Positions 50,001 to 63,800 of a DNA stretch of 64,000 bases are shown here, piece after piece; the first letter of the stretch is position 1, and every line of letters begins with the position of its first letter. The stretch comes from Gavia stellata (taxonomy: Eukaryota > Chordata > Aves > Gaviiformes > Gaviidae): NCBI RefSeq assembly GCF_030936135.1, contig NC_082595.1, positions 86,604,451 through 86,668,450 of the forward strand. Reading direction: 5' to 3'. A program made the translations under genes and the position numbers. Below the pieces are notes generated by a model. The model was not told the origin of the DNA. It was given only the letters and a program-made list of their open reading frames with translations, and searched no databases.

Positions 50001-53000
50001 AATGCATTTCCAATATTTTTCCACTTTTCAGCAGAACTTTATACTCCATATAAAGTAGGTTATACACAATATACAATATGAAGTAGATGAGATGAAAATA
50101 CTTTGTAATTAAAGATTTGGAGATAACCTTGCAACTGAGGAAGGCGTAATTGATCTCTGGAGACTATTCAGTGTGTGATTACTAGCAGACTATTTTCTCC
50201 ACTCCTGCTACTTAATGTATCCTGGTATTTTCGATATATTCCTGAACAAAATACTTTGGTGTAATATTATGTCTGAAAATAGATTAGTCTCCACTAACTA
50301 TCAAAAGCCAGAGGAACTAAGGTATGGCACTCAGTAGAAGTTTGAGATTGCTTTTCAATAGTTTTATAATGGCCGTTGCTAAGTAGTACTATCATATAAA
50401 AGTCTGGAAGTTATTATTTTTCTTGCCATGTGAAGAGTGGGTTAGTCTTTAAGGAAAATGATGTCCTGGTTATTAGAAAAGTACCAAAGGGTATTTGCTG
50501 ACTGCCTCAATCTTTCTAACTAGATGCAGTTCTTGAGATTAAAGCTACTGTCTGGGACTTAGTACTTTGGACAAAAATCAATAGAAGAAAACTTACATGT
50601 AACCTTTTTGTGATCATCCCTGCTTCAAATTGACAAAAAGATTAAGTGTTCAAATCAGATCGGGTTTTGAGACTCTGGACTTACTTAGGGGTTTGGAAAG
50701 CTTTCACTATAGTTTTTGAAAAACTCTTTATCAAATCCTACTCTGCTATCTCGTTTTCTTCCTGAAGGTTAGGTTGTTTCCTGCTGCTGTTTTATCTAAG
50801 GTACAAACACCTGTATGTATGGCCATTTAAAAGGCAAGAGGATTATTCCCGTTTGCTTCATTGTCACATAACCAAAAGCCTACAGAATGAGCAATCTTGT
50901 AAATATTGACTACTCCCACCAGGAATCAATCCACCATAACTTGCACCGCAGTAACAATATTGAATGATGAAAGGAGATGGAACTGCAACACACAAAAAGC
51001 TGCCAGGCAATGAACAAAGTGGGGAAAAAACATATCCTGTCTTGGGAAATTTGTGATATTTCCAGCTCTGCAGATCTAATACTGTGGCAGTTCAGTATCT
51101 GAGCTGGACCTCAGCTGAATGCATGTGGGTACAGAAGAATTGGAGATTCATCTTAGGTATCTACATACATACCAGACGTCTGCTTTCTCTGGCAGGAAGA
51201 CTTCACTACATGAGGACACATCAAACTGCTCCCAGGATGGGAAAAGCCTGTGGCTCTAGGTTGCTGCTGGGCAGCGGAACATACCTCCAAGTGGGACTGT
51301 GGAGTCCAGGCCACTCGCCATAGCCCACCCCAAGGCAGGAGGGCAGCATGCTGCTACAGCCACTTTGCCCCTCGGTGACCTGGGGTGTACCTGGCACAGC
51401 AGCTCACTGGCTCTGCTTTTATTTCCCTGTCTGGAAAACACTTGGCGCTGAAAATTGGTGTTAAAACCAAGGTAAGAGCTGCTGCTAACGCATCTTACTT
51501 AGGAATTCTGCTTTTTTTTTCCACTACAGATCAGTATTCTAGCATTAGCTGCTAAACTTCGCTGTATAAAATAAAAATGCTACAGTTTGTGTATGGCAAG
51601 AAAGATGAGGCAGTTGCTAGAGAGAAAAATATGATTCATTTATTTATTCTGCTTTTCAAATGACTTTTGAATGCTCCAACTAATAATCAACTAGTATTTG
51701 GGGGTTTGTGGGTTATTTTTGGGAGAAGTTGATCATGGAGTTAGGACTTTTTGGTGTATCCTCTTTCAGTGCAAGAAAAGCGCACAGACCTACACTCCTG
51801 CCTGTGGTGGGAATCCAAGTAACCAAGGAATTCAGTTGCTTTGTTAAGCTGCAAACATGTCCAAATTCAGTCCTTTGTAAAGCTTAGCCGTCAACAAAGT
51901 CTTTGGAAGGACTTTGCACACAGCCCCCGCTTCAGGTCATGCCTCTATTGTTTCTCCTATTTTATGCCTAAAAAGGAATTTTTTGCTTCTGATACTCATG
52001 ATGAATAAAATGACATGTTAGAGAAAACAACTTGGCATGCAGAGAGGATGAGAAGGTAGTTGGTCTTCTGCTTTGTTATCGAGCACCTGGCATTCTTCTA
52101 TTTTATGTTACACAGTTGTTATCTACTAAGAAAAAAGCCAATTAGGTCAGTCTGTGGAAAAGAATGTAAAGCTAATCCTACAATATAGACTCTCCAGCTT
52201 AGAAGATGCTGGGAAGAGATAAACTGGGAAATAATTTGGAAGTTCTTAACTTTCTTTGGAAGAACTTTGTATCTTGTGGGCATCACCAAAGAAGAGCCTC
52301 TTTAGCAGAGATCAGGACACAGTGACAGGTAAATTGGTAGAAGAGGGCATCTCCAAGGGAACAGGTAGGAGAAAAGGTGAACAGGATGCAACGGGTGTCA
52401 ATCACCACACTAGACTACTCTGAGAGGTAGCGGCTCTGCAATTTGCGCACAGCAAAACTCATACACTGCAACCTCTGCTATTACCACCAACAGCATTCAT
52501 GACATGATTAGAAATGCCAGAGTCAATCAAGGCACCATAATCATGTATTGTGCACAGTCACAGCAAAAGAATATGTGGGCTACTAAGAAACTAGAAATTC
52601 CAGTTCTTTGCAAAAGGAACATGCTGATACAGACCAAAGTGATAAAAAAGCAATGATTTTCACTTTTGAGATAAACACATGAAACTTTATAGACTGAAAT
52701 GCACAATTCATCCTTACTGAAGTAAGTAAAAAACTCCAACCCTGAAAACCAATTATTTCATGAATGAGAAATCCCACAAAAAAACCTACAAATGCCCCAC
52801 TCAGACTCAAGACAGAACTTAATCCTACTACAGTCATTTCCACACATCAAGCGACAGCAAAAAAGAAGTTTTAAAGCAATACTGAGAAATCATAACAGTC
52901 TTTCATACACTAATTGAGAAGTTAGCTTGGAGAGGAATCAGCATTATAACTTTGACAGGAAGTCTCTGTTAGTCATCTTCCTCACTGCAGAGCAGGAAGA

Positions 53001-56000
53001 CCTTCACTTGAAGATCCTTCAGAAGATCCTTCGCTTCAATCTTTTCAGTGTCGTGACTCCACACTCCCCTCAAACAGAATATTTAATCCAAGTTGCCAGT
53101 CGGCAAGACTTTCTGCATCAAGAAATAATTTCCTGAGCACAGATCTCTCCAGTGCCTCAGGAAATGCCCAGAGGCCTCCTCGCTCAAAAGGAAGCAGTTA
53201 TCACATCTGCTGCTCACCTGAGTCAATTATACTGGACACAGGTGCACACCACTAATTATAGACCTGGAAGCATAAAAATTTGATCAAAAAAAAGACAATG
53301 ATCTTTTTTTCTACCACACATACCATTCCAAAACTTTTAAAGTGGATTTTTCCATCTGAAGTCTTTTCATTTTATTCAGAGAACAACACAATATTCAGCA
53401 ATGTCAGCTCAACAATCACCTTGAACAACGCTGCTTTAAAAATTTTTGCAGATGATTCATGAAGAAAAACAAACCTTTCTTTCTTCCCTGTAACAACAGC
53501 CTCATCACAAGACATCTACTTTTTACTCATTACTTCTAATGACAGCCAGTAAAAGAAAGGATTCTGTAGGAGTAGTCTCACCCATGAGTCTACACATCTT
53601 TCATCTCTCCCAGCAGGTATATTCTCAAAGTGCCAAGCTACTCGATTTAGATTTAGTGGCAGCTGATGTGAATAGCTTTGCAGATACACAAAAGACGAAG
53701 TGAGTTATCCTCTGTGGAGGAAGGCAGGAACATGTGAACCTTAAGGGCAGCTCTTCACTTTTGCAGGTGCCATGTCATATATTCTCCTCCCACCAACTTA
53801 CTGTCTCCAACTTAAAAGTACATGGGCCTTCTCCCTCAACTATTCCAACTGTAAAGCATTTCCAGATCCCTACCGGTCTTTATCTAAATTCTAACAGCTG
53901 ATGGCTTTCTAATGGTTTTCAAGGCAAGGATCAGTAAGATCTCCTACGATTTCGTAACTTCAGTACATCTTTATTTCTTAAAAAATTTTTGTTTCCTAGC
54001 ACAGACATTTCTGGGCATTGTCATGCTGCATCAACACTATTGTAAACAAATAGCTGAATCTCACCTGGAAACAATTTTTCCATCTCTGTAAAAAATAAAT
54101 ACTGTTTCCTTTTTACAACTTGATGCAGACAATTTGTGATCCTTTTCATACAAGGAAAGGCTTCTCCATTAAGTTTCTGTTCTAAAACAAAGCAGGGAGG
54201 AGAACAAAAAAGAAAAGCTGGTATTTGTTTAACTGGTCATACAATTTAATTAGAGAAATTATTCTAATTGCTTCAACTGAACACAAAGTTTAAAAAAAAA
54301 GAAAACAAAAAAACCCCCAACAGATTTGAAAATGTACTAAAGTCACACCCCCTGGTCACATTTCCCAAATAAATGCTGATTTGCTCTGTGATCGGTGGAT
54401 ACTACTTCAGGAATGGGGAATAGTCCCTACCTGGGACTGAAAAGCAGCTACTCAAGAGATAACGAAATAATAAAGTGGCGTAGTTATAAAACAGATCTTG
54501 CTGGAGCAAAGGGAGGGTTTAAGGGGAATTTGGGCTAAGCCTACTCTTATAAAAGTTCCACCTTGCTAAGTTTAGGCAAAGGATGTTTTTCAGGAGGAAA
54601 TACTTCTTATCCACAAAATGCTTTTCTAGCAAGTATTTTTTTTTTCCAAGTTGAATCCAGAAGATTTTCCTTTGGACTGTCTGGAGAAACTAGTCAAGTC
54701 TTGGGGCTGAGGATGTTGGTATGGAGCTAAACTAATAATGCCATCCAAAGTACTGCTGTATGTTTAGAGAAGCTTTTTTTCATATTAAGTGTGCTGGAAG
54801 TAATTATACATGATACTAAGTGTACTGGAAATAATTATACAACATTATGCATGTAGGCAGATATACAATGGTGGTTTGTCTTGAAGTCATATTTTATGTG
54901 ATGCACAAATAAACGCTTCTGCATGTGATGCTGTCAGCCTTAGAATGGCTTGTACTCCTCCGTGCCATAGTTCCCTGCAAAGGAAAAAGACTATAGATAG
55001 CCCCCACACTGCCAGAACACATACATTAGAACTGAAGGGAAAAAGCCTGAAGACAGTAAACACCTCATAACAGAGCTGACTTGTCATGCTGTTATGCAAA
55101 AGATTACAACGTGAGAAAACAGAGTTCACGTTTTTATCAGTTTTACTGGTGCAGAAGGAAAATATCTTGGATTTCTGTTACAAACAATATACTAGCTCTA
55201 TAGTTGATAAGACTAAGTATGCAGGACTGGAAATAGAGCAGATAGTGGCACTGAAGTAACACAAAAATGAGCTGCGTTTAAATGTGTAGAAAGACAGACA
55301 CTGAAAATGTGCTCTTGAATTTCAGATCAAAGAGTAGCATTAGCGGTCAGCTGAAGAGAAAGGACTGTGTAATAGCAGCCTGCTTTATAATAAACCTAAT
55401 CTTAGTTTGGAAATTTTGTGTATGTTGCTGGAAATGTTTACAGTCAATTATACATAGCAGCACACTCAAAGCAGCTGGGATCATACCAAATACCCAATTC
55501 TTTCAAGAACGTCTCTCAGCAACACAACTCTCACTATCAGCCAAGTGAACTGGGAGCATGGATCCTAAATAACCCAGAGAGGTTTGCCCAGATTCATAAG
55601 ATAACAATGTTAAGTTTGCTCTGACATAATAATGTTTGCTCCAAAACCAGGCTCGACTGCTCCAAGAGAAGGAAAGAGGCTAACACAGCTGGCAGAAAAG
55701 CCATTAGGTGCTACTTGGCCACATTTGTCACTGCTGGGGCTCCTCAGCTGCTCCAGCTTGAACTTAAAGCTGTGGAAAACCTGAACTTGGGGGCAGTGTG
55801 GCGGCATCAACGTTGAATCTTGATGTTCTGGTGCAACTGTCCTCAAATATGCAGGGTGGTGCAGGAAGTCTCTTTGTCCTCTCAGATCTGAAGCACAACT
55901 CGGCTTTCGCATGAGGGATACGCCTCATCAGACTCTGTTGCCAAGCGTGAGATTTTTTTGACCTCCTGATTTTTCAAAAAGGAAAAAGGCTGTGGGATTT

Positions 56001-57079
56001 TTTTAACTAAAAGAAAAGATTGCTTTCTTCTCCCTCAAACTAACCCAACAGGCCTTCTCCAGATCTACAACAGTACCAACAACAGCATTGCTTTCAGTTA
56101 GATCAGCCATTAAAATTTCAGCCAAAAACACGAGTTTTAAAAAAGTCATGAGCCCCTAAAACCAGCATATTATAAATTAAATGTTTGTAATTTTAATTAT
56201 AATGGTCACTGCTTGTTCTTGTTCTGTCAATGCTGCCCTTTGTGTACAAATTTAGGTCATTAAAAAAATAAACAAGATATAAAACATTTCACTTTTGAGT
56301 GGTTTTACTTTAATATTTGATATTTTCCACTAATGCATTTTAGATTTATTATTCTAATGTGTTGGGCGCTTGTCCTATTCTTGAGGCACCTCATATCCTG
56401 GAAGAAAGACAATTAGGCAGTTCTTGTCAGTATAGTCATTCAGTTAATGAAATATCTAATAATACAGTTCATCCATTAGTGGGCTATACCACAATTTAAA
56501 TATTCTACTAATTCTCAAACCCTTAGCTATGCAATCCTACTGTATACCAGCCGCGCTTGTCCCCGAGGCCCAAGAAGAAAGAGGTCTGTGAACATCACGA
56601 AAATGAGGGTCCACGCATAATGAACTTCAGCTTCTCAGAAGTGAGAGCCTTTCTCTTCATGTTAACGTTGTTCATTATTTTTCTCTCTTCATTTAGAAAA
56701 CACTTTAAGTAGGACTGATAGGCCTTCCTTCTATTTGCATCAAATGTCAAATGAACACAACATGCCCCTGCTTCCTCCTTCTGGAGATGAAGGCTGTTCC
56801 AATTCCCTCCAGGACAACTCCCAGGTAACTAACTCATTTTTAACATCTTCATGAGCTAGGCCTTTTCCTGGCACAGCAGGGTGGGCTCTACAGCCTGAGC
56901 AGAGATGAGGGGTATCGCCCTGGAGTCTCACCCCACCCGCTCAAAGCATCTGTAGGCACCTCATTTTTTTCAGATGTGTGCTCTGTCTACAATAAATACA
57001 CAACAGCTTTCAGTCAGGACCTTCCAGCTATGAGCCTTTATTTAGGCACTCTTAGTCACACCTTCGTCACACAAGGGTC
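47075..57079. other. Intergenic DNA upstream of GCLC
   Basis: No convincing exon, RNA gene or clear transposon. The stretch 47,860-49,480 is richer in GC and has a minus-strand TATA-like TATAAAAGC near 48,167-48,175; it may be another degraded LTR. A 31-bp tandem duplication lies at 54,784-54,845. Two E-boxes with a homeodomain-like TAATTA lie near 53,215-53,262. Distal regulatory elements of GCLC could sit here but cannot be placed from sequence alone. Confidence 0.5.
54784..54845 (+). repeat. 31-bp tandem duplication
   Basis: Two adjacent 31-bp units, both built around AAGTGTRCTGGAARTAATTATACA, differ at a few positions. They begin at 54,784 and 54,815. Confidence 0.8.
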
Positions 57080-57549
57080 CCTTCCCGGCAGGAACACCAG
57101 ACCAGCAGCCGCGACGCCAGCGGACGCCGCCTCCTGCCCCGGCCGACCCCTCTGCTCCCACATCCCGGGGCGCGGTGAGGGCTGGAGTCGGGACCCAGGA
57201 GGACGCTTTGCCGCCGCCATTTCAGCGGGCCTTCCGCAGGAAAGGGACGCCTCCTCCCCCCGGCGTTTGGGGCGTGCTCCGGGAAAGTCGCGGGGCAGCG
57301 GCGCTGACACACACACGCGCGGCGGTCTGCCCGCCGTTTGCTTTTCCACAGGCGCCTCCTGCCCCCCGCCAGCTCCCGCGGCCGCCGGGGGCGCTGAGGA
57401 GAAGCCGCCGCCGCAGACCGCCAAGCCGGCGGCAGCCCCGGCCGCGCCCCGCCGAGGCCGGCTGCCGCCGGGGCCGCCCCGCCGCTAGGCAGCGCCCCAG
57501 CCCGCCCGCAGCGAGCCGCGGCCGGGGGGCGGGGCCTGCCGGCGGAAAG

Positions 57550-57560
57550 TGCTGAGTCAC
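57550..57560 (-). promoter_or_regulatory. GCLC: Antioxidant response element (ARE) with embedded AP-1 site
   Basis: The minus strand reads GTGACTCAGCA, a perfect match to the ARE core RTGACnnnGC bound by NRF2-small MAF. It contains the AP-1 site TGAGTCA (57,553-57,559, plus strand). It lies 147-157 bp upstream of the GCLC start codon. GCLC is a classical NRF2 target; the well-studied human functional ARE is several kb upstream, so the proximal position here is notable. Function is inferred from the motif alone. Confidence 0.65.
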
Positions 57561-57581
57561 GGCCTGACGCGCCGCCGCCGT

Positions 57582-57587
57582 CACGTG
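57582..57587 (+). promoter_or_regulatory. GCLC: CACGTG E-box in the GCLC promoter
   Basis: A palindromic CACGTG, in the context GTCACGTGTG, lies 22 bp downstream of the ARE and 120 bp upstream of the start codon. USF, MYC or related bHLH-zip factors bind this motif; no binding evidence is available here. Confidence 0.45.
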
Positions 57588-57706
57588 TGGCGCCGGGCTC
57601 GGCTCCCGCCGCGGTCGCGGCGCAGAGCGCAGCGTGCGCCGTGTAGGCTCCGCTCACCTCCCCTCCCCTTCCCGGCGCCGCCGCCGCTGCTCCGCTCCGG
57701 GCCGGC

Positions 57707-57856
57707 ATGGGGCTGCTGTCGCAGGGCTCGCCGCTGAGCTGGGAGGAGACGCGGCGGCACGCGGAGCACGTGCGGAAGCACGGCATCCTCCAGTTCCTCC
57801 ACATCTACCGCGCCGTGCGCGACCGCCACAAGGACGTCCTCAAGTGGGGCGACGAG
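57707..57856 (+). CDS. GCLC: GCLC first coding exon (glutamate-cysteine ligase catalytic subunit)
   Basis: Fifty codons starting MGLLSQGSPLSWEET and ending LKWGDE, followed by the donor GAG|GTGAGA at 57,856/57,857 in phase 0. The peptide matches my memory of the human GCLC N-terminus with only a few conservative changes (K/R, D/E, H/R). GCLC joins glutamate to cysteine using ATP to make gamma-glutamylcysteine, the rate-limiting step of glutathione synthesis in the cytosol; it pairs with the modifier subunit GCLM. Only the first exon is in the window, so about 590 of roughly 640 residues lie beyond the right edge. The ATG context is GGCATGG. Position and strand relative to KLHL31 match human synteny. 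Confidence 0.97.
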
Positions 57857-60800
57857 GTGAGACACCGGCGCGGCCTGCCGCGGCCTCCGCGGCCCCGGGC
57901 GCAGGTGCCGCGGCGGCGGGGTGGGCGCTGCGCCGCTCCGCTGCGGCCCGGGCCCCTGCCTGCCGCGCTGCCCGGGAGCGGGGGAGCTTCAGGCTGCCCG
58001 GCGGGGCTTTGTTTCCCCCACGCACGCTCTCGCTCACTCGCCGCCTCCGGTTGCCCCGGTATTACTAGCGTGTGATTTTTAAACGCTGAAACAACTTTCC
58101 GTCCTCCTGTCAGGCGTCTGTAAATCCGCCCGAGCAGCCCCCCGGGAGGTGTATTCTCGGGAGCGGTGACGCCTGGCAGGACTTGCTCGTTCCCGAGAAT
58201 TTATTTTCTTTGGAGCGGGGTCTGATTAAAGCATGCGTGTGTCTGCACTCCAAGGTAGTGCCAACTGAGCCTCAGAATCTGTTTGCAGGAGGCGAGCGAG
58301 GGAAGCAGGGACGGGAGGCGGGCTCAGCAGTGGCAGCCCTCTCACCATGCACCAGGTCCTGCCGTGGTGCTGGCTTGCGCCTGTGGAAAGGGACCCACTA
58401 AGCCTTGCTTTACCCTAGAGTCTTCCAGGTGTCCGGCACAAGTCAGGCTGCCTTTTGAACAAGGATGATCGGTCAGGTCATGACTTGAACTTTATTAGAG
58501 GTGCTTTGTGCCTGGGGACCATATGCAGGCCTTATTCATGTCGCTGTGCAAACCTGCACTGAATGGTGTTCCAGCCTGACAGCACTCTGCAAGGAGCCAA
58601 GTCTCCCTTCTGTATTGATCAGTAGGCTTTCCCGAGGGTCCCGGCTTTCCCTGAAGACAGGGAGCAGCTTCGTGTGTGCTGCGCTAGAAGCTGTCCTTGA
58701 TGGTGGTGTTGTCCAGTGTTTGTCACTTGGAGGTGTCTGTGATGTGATGTGGAAGAGCAGAGTAGGAAGCGAGCAATGTGGGAGCTTGGCCATCGCATCT
58801 CTGTCTCACGCTCCGGCAAAGGCATTTGTGAGAAAACTTTTATCCGGGTGGTAACAGTAGTTGTTCACAGATGCTCTTTGCTAGAGGAAAATGCTGTTCC
58901 CCTTGTGCACCTTGAGAGACCTTGTCTCTTAAAGTCTGTTCTTCTTTTAAGGAATTGCTGTCATACTTCACGTAACTGAGCAAGGCAAGCATCGGAGCAG
59001 AGGAGCTGCTTTCAAGAGCAGTGAGTGGGGACTTGGCTACTAAAATCATCCAGTGAAGGAAGCAATGCTGCCAGCATGTCTAGTATACACCGCAGGGTTT
59101 TGCAGCCAGAGTGGTGTTGATTCAGGAAATTTTAAATACACTTTTATCTATCCCTGTCTGACATCACTGTGTTCCTAAATCTCTTGTATGACTGCAGTTA
59201 CGCTGACAGAAGAGCCTCACAAACAGCCTTAAGTTCAGGAATATAGACAGAGCAGAGTCTCCTTATTGCTCTGAGACTTAGCTTGAGGGTTTTCTCATTA
59301 AAGATGGGGTACTCATTTTTCAATGGGTGTTACGTTTTAGTTGTCCTTGCTTTCTCAGGATGAGATTTCACAAGACAGCTAAGGTTGATCTGCTAGCGAG
59401 CTGGTTCAGGTTCCCTCCTCTTGCTCCAGGCTTGCTTTTCTTCTGCCTTCCTTGTCTTGTTACTGGCTATGCGAGTTCAAGAAGTTAACCCAGCAGAAAG
59501 CTCTTCTCCCATTCAGCTTTCTAGGGTGGTTCGTTTTCTCAGCAGAGCTTCCACGGTTTCACTGTGAGATCCAACAAGTTCTGCTTAATGTGAGGAAAGT
59601 AGCAGGAGCGTGTGGAGGAAACGGGCAAGCAGAACCAGCCCCTGCAGCACCCACAGCTAGTCACTTGGTAAGCTTAGCTGTACAGGGAGACTGTACCCCA
59701 GGAGCCTTGTTCTTCCTTTGGCATGGGGGCCATACTGAAGAAAGTATTTATGCTTGGTAAGTGGTGGTGCCTTATGTTTAAGGAGATTCACAGTTTTCTT
59801 CTGTCATGCCCAGTGTGGCAACAGGCAGAATTTTAAGAGTAGTATGATTACGGCCATGATTCTGATAGGGAGGTAAGAGCTGTATTTGAAATGCCTGCGA
59901 ACATTCGGAGAAGGTCGGGTAACCCGGTTCATCATCTACCTCAGATTCTAGCAAATGGTAATAAACTCAGGTGTCACAACTTACCTTTATTCTACTGTAT
60001 TATGCAATTCATTTTTTTTACATAACACAGCTTTTAGGAGTGTGTTAATGTAGCAGATACTTGGTGCCAGTCTGCTCTTGTTGTGCAAACACAAAAACAT
60101 ACCTGTCTCCCTAACTTACTTCAGCTGTGCTGTAGATAGACTAGTGGGGAAAGCAGTAAATTTGTTTTCAGTTTTTCCTTTCAAATATCTAGTTATTAGA
60201 AAGTGGTGCCACATTTACATGCAGCTTAGATGAATCAACTGACTAATTGGACTATTTTCATAAAAAGCCTTCTGTGCACTTTGACCTTCATGTATAAAGT
60301 CATAGCCTGAGGGTACCTGATTGTTTTAAAAACCTCTTGAAGATGGAAATCAAGAATGAAGATGACAGCCCTCACATAATGGTAGAGATGCAATCAGAAT
60401 AAACAGAATTACTTTTGTGTTAGAAAGGTGTTTCTGAGACTGCGTTTGGCGAAAGATGTAATTTTTTACTTTTAAGGAATGCTTATGAGGAAAAAACAAC
60501 TTTCTTAGCATATGCTGAGTTTGTCTTTCAGGGCAGACATGAATACTAAAGATTGTCCCCATCTAGCTGATGCCATTGTGAGAAAGAAATGCTGTATTTG
60601 TTTGTGAGCGTAGAACCAGCTTTTGGTTTGGATCTGTTTTCAACAGGACTGCACTTTGCAGCATGTGTTGTAAGACTCGTTACAGAGCTGTGGTGGTCCT
60701 TTGGGGTGCTTATAACCTCGTAGAGACTCCATTCCCTGTGGTCCCAGGGAATGAAACTGTGGGGAATCATCATATGCTTTCTGTTTTCTTGGGTGCCAGA

Positions 60801-63800
60801 TGCAAGTGTTGAGGCTACGTGCTAACAGAGCAGGATGGCGTCATTTGTTTTGAAGCGAGGCAGCATCACAACTTGCATTGCAGCGTAGTGTTCCTAGTGC
60901 TCCCATCCTCCCCTGAGTAAAAAGCTGGAAAGGTAGAAACACTAGTTCTGCTACCCCTTGAAAAGTCAGCTGTCATCTTGCTTGTAGGGTTAGTAGAGCC
61001 AAGGGGTTTACCAAACAGCTGTTTTTTCTTTGTGGGGCAGTTCCTTTTTACTCTGTTTTCCACAACCATGAAGTCTTTGCAATGGTAAAAAAAAAAAGCC
61101 TATAAATGTGACTGTAACAGAGAATAACACTTGCCTAAAAAAATCTTTCTAAAGGTCTCTTTGAACCTGCATTTACAGGTAAAGGTCGTTTGCCTCTTAA
61201 TCATCCTTTTGCCTCATTTGAAACAACAGTTGGCCTGCCTCTTTATGCTCGGCTTCTCCTGACTGTGGAAAATACAAAACACTGAACTATCTCGTTATCC
61301 CTCATCGAACCCCTCCTTATTATCCTTGCCTTAATGCCCACAAAAGTTGGGCGACAATTAGATCTGCTGATGAGACCCCATCACGCTAACCAGCACAGTC
61401 TCCTTGTGTTTTCATCTTCTTCTGCCATCCAACAATGTATGCTTATCTTTGGGTTTGCAGAGTAGTGGTTATTAAGTTTATTTTTTTTGTGCAGCAGATG
61501 CAAAAACCTGCAACTTTTCAGTACTGTGTTTTGAAATTCCAGTAGAGTTAGTAGGTACTACATGAAACAATTAGTTTGTGCGGCTTGGCAGATATTAGTG
61601 GTACCAAAAGAGTTTAAAGGGTTTCTGAGAGTAAGGCAAAGCCTATTCTGCTGCTTCCCAGTTTTTGTCCCCAAAAGCTCTCTTCTGTGCCAGCACATTA
61701 CCAGTCTCCTGTGCTGTTCCGTGCCTCTCGTCTGCTGATTGCATTCCTCTAGCTGACGGATGTTGCTTAAATTTCACTTTGCAGCTTAATGCAGACACTG
61801 GGATCAGACAAGTGGAATAGCTGGCCCTTGGCTAGGCTCAGTGCCATTGCTTTGTGCTGAGCATGCACATGAGTGTACAAATCATGGCACTTTACGCATA
61901 ACTACACGTACGTATGTATTCATACACGCATGTAATGCTTGTTTTCTGTGGGCTGTTTTGCTGCTAAATGGGACAGGTTGATTGTTCTCCAGGCTGAACA
62001 CCTATCTGGACTGGGAAGAAACAATATAAGCAAGAAGAGTTGGAAAAGGAAAATTGACGGGGACCAAGAAACAATAAAGAGTAAAGAGGAGCTGCTTCAG
62101 CATATGAAAATGTCAAAAAAGACACGCTGGAGGGAGATCCACTCAGAAGGAGGCGTGTAGAAAGCAAGCATGGGCAAAACATGACAGTTTTATTTGAAAG
62201 TATATGTGAATGAAATGGCAATCTGACTTGCCCAGCCTTCTTCAGTGAAATTGGACATAATGACCCTTTTGTTGTGTATGAGTCTCATTCCTGTCAGCGT
62301 TGGGCATAGCACACAGTAAGCATCTTCAGCTTTTAGAAAGTTGTTTTCTTCATGGAAACTTGAAGTGAAATTTGGAGGCCTTTAAAATAGGTTTGATAAT
62401 GAATTGTATGAGGCAGCGTGAAAAATGTGCCACCGCACTGCTTACAAGTTGAAGTCTTCCCGACTTAATTCTGTGGGGTTTTTTTCCCTGCATGTTATCT
62501 TTTTCTCAGTCTTTTTTAACCTTCTTTTGGTCTGTCTTCTGTACTTTTGAGTCATTCCCTTCCTTATCCATTATTTTTTTAATTATACCCTGTAAATAAG
62601 TTAAATGAGAACTAAAATGAACATTTGCTGCTCAGCACTTCTTCATGCAAGAAGCGAAGTAGCCCTTCTTATGCTGCAAGAAGAGAGGCCAGAGGTTTCT
62701 TAGGGTGTCCCAAAGGTGTTGCTTCTAATTAGGAGATGCATGACTCTAAAACTTTCTCCTTTTTCCTAATGAAAGGCTGGGCTGTGAAAAGAGCTGCTTT
62801 TCCTTTTGAATGATTCTTCCCAGGGACCTAGCTATTGCATTGATGTCTTGCTGCAGTTTACAGCCTGTATGTTTTTGGGTTTTTTTCAGGGCCGTAGCAG
62901 TGTGTAAATGATATGATCAGTGATGCTGCATTACAGTCTGCAGAACTTCAGACTGGTAAAATAATTGCTACATCTTAAGGAAATGTATTTGTGTTCAGAT
63001 GCACACAGTTTGAGGCTCCTGTTTGTCTGTCACCTATTAAAAAAATGCCCTAGACTTTGTTTCTGATTTTAACAACAATGAATCTAGCTCACCAGCTGCA
63101 TAAAATGAGTACAGCTGCTATCCGTAAAAAAAACACAGATGAAGTTTTGGTCATCTCTTTGCTAAAAGACAGCAGTGCGTCTTGGTGAGACACACACGTG
63201 CGCATGGAAATGTTTAAATAGAGATAAGGAAGGACTGTGACCAACAAAAGGAGCAGTAGGTTCAGAGAGTATAACGGTGTGCAGGAAAGGTGGTCGTCTT
63301 TTCTCATTTTACAAGAAATTTGGCTAACCTGATGGAACAGAAAAGCAGCAGATGTCCTTCTAAGATAATTACTTACTTTACAAAGCCTAGATGTCCTGTG
63401 GAACAAGATGCCACATGATAGCTTTGAAGCCAAGATAGACACATGGATGATAAGAATAGACAGTTTATTATGCTTTCTTTAAAGTACATGTGCTGCAAGA
63501 TGTACATCCCTTTATCCAAACCACTTGGATAATTGTCGAGTGACTCGTGGAGTTTCTTTTAATGTTCATCTGAAACTTTCTAACTAGCTTTTTACTGTAT
63601 ATGTTACAAATGAAAGAGAATCACAAAAAATAGTTGTTGTATTTTCCCGCTTGTAAATAACAGATCTTCTGGAAAAAAAAAAAAAATCGGCCAAGTCATT
63701 ATACAGACTCATCATCAATATTATGATGATCTCACATTCTCAGTTTGTACAAACTGCTGCAATATACCGGTGTGCAGAAATGGCTTTGTTCTAAAGCTTT

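Larger units (their letters stand above)
57080..58070 (+). promoter_or_regulatory. GCLC: GCLC CpG island and promoter
   Basis: About 1 kb of very GC- and CpG-rich DNA surrounds the first GCLC exon. It includes a perfect GC box (GGGGCGGGGC) at 57,526-57,535, an ARE/AP-1 site at 57,550-57,560 and a CACGTG E-box at 57,582-57,587, with no TATA box in the usual place. The transcription start is therefore probably between about 57,590 and 57,690. Many long frames in this island on both strands are by-products of its composition. Confidence 0.85.

Noticed and set aside
57056-58068. Long Ala/Arg/Pro-rich ORFs on both strands around the GCLC promoter, up to 245 codons
   Set aside because: These are typical by-products of very GC-rich DNA. 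They overlap the true GCLC exon in other frames and show no domain.
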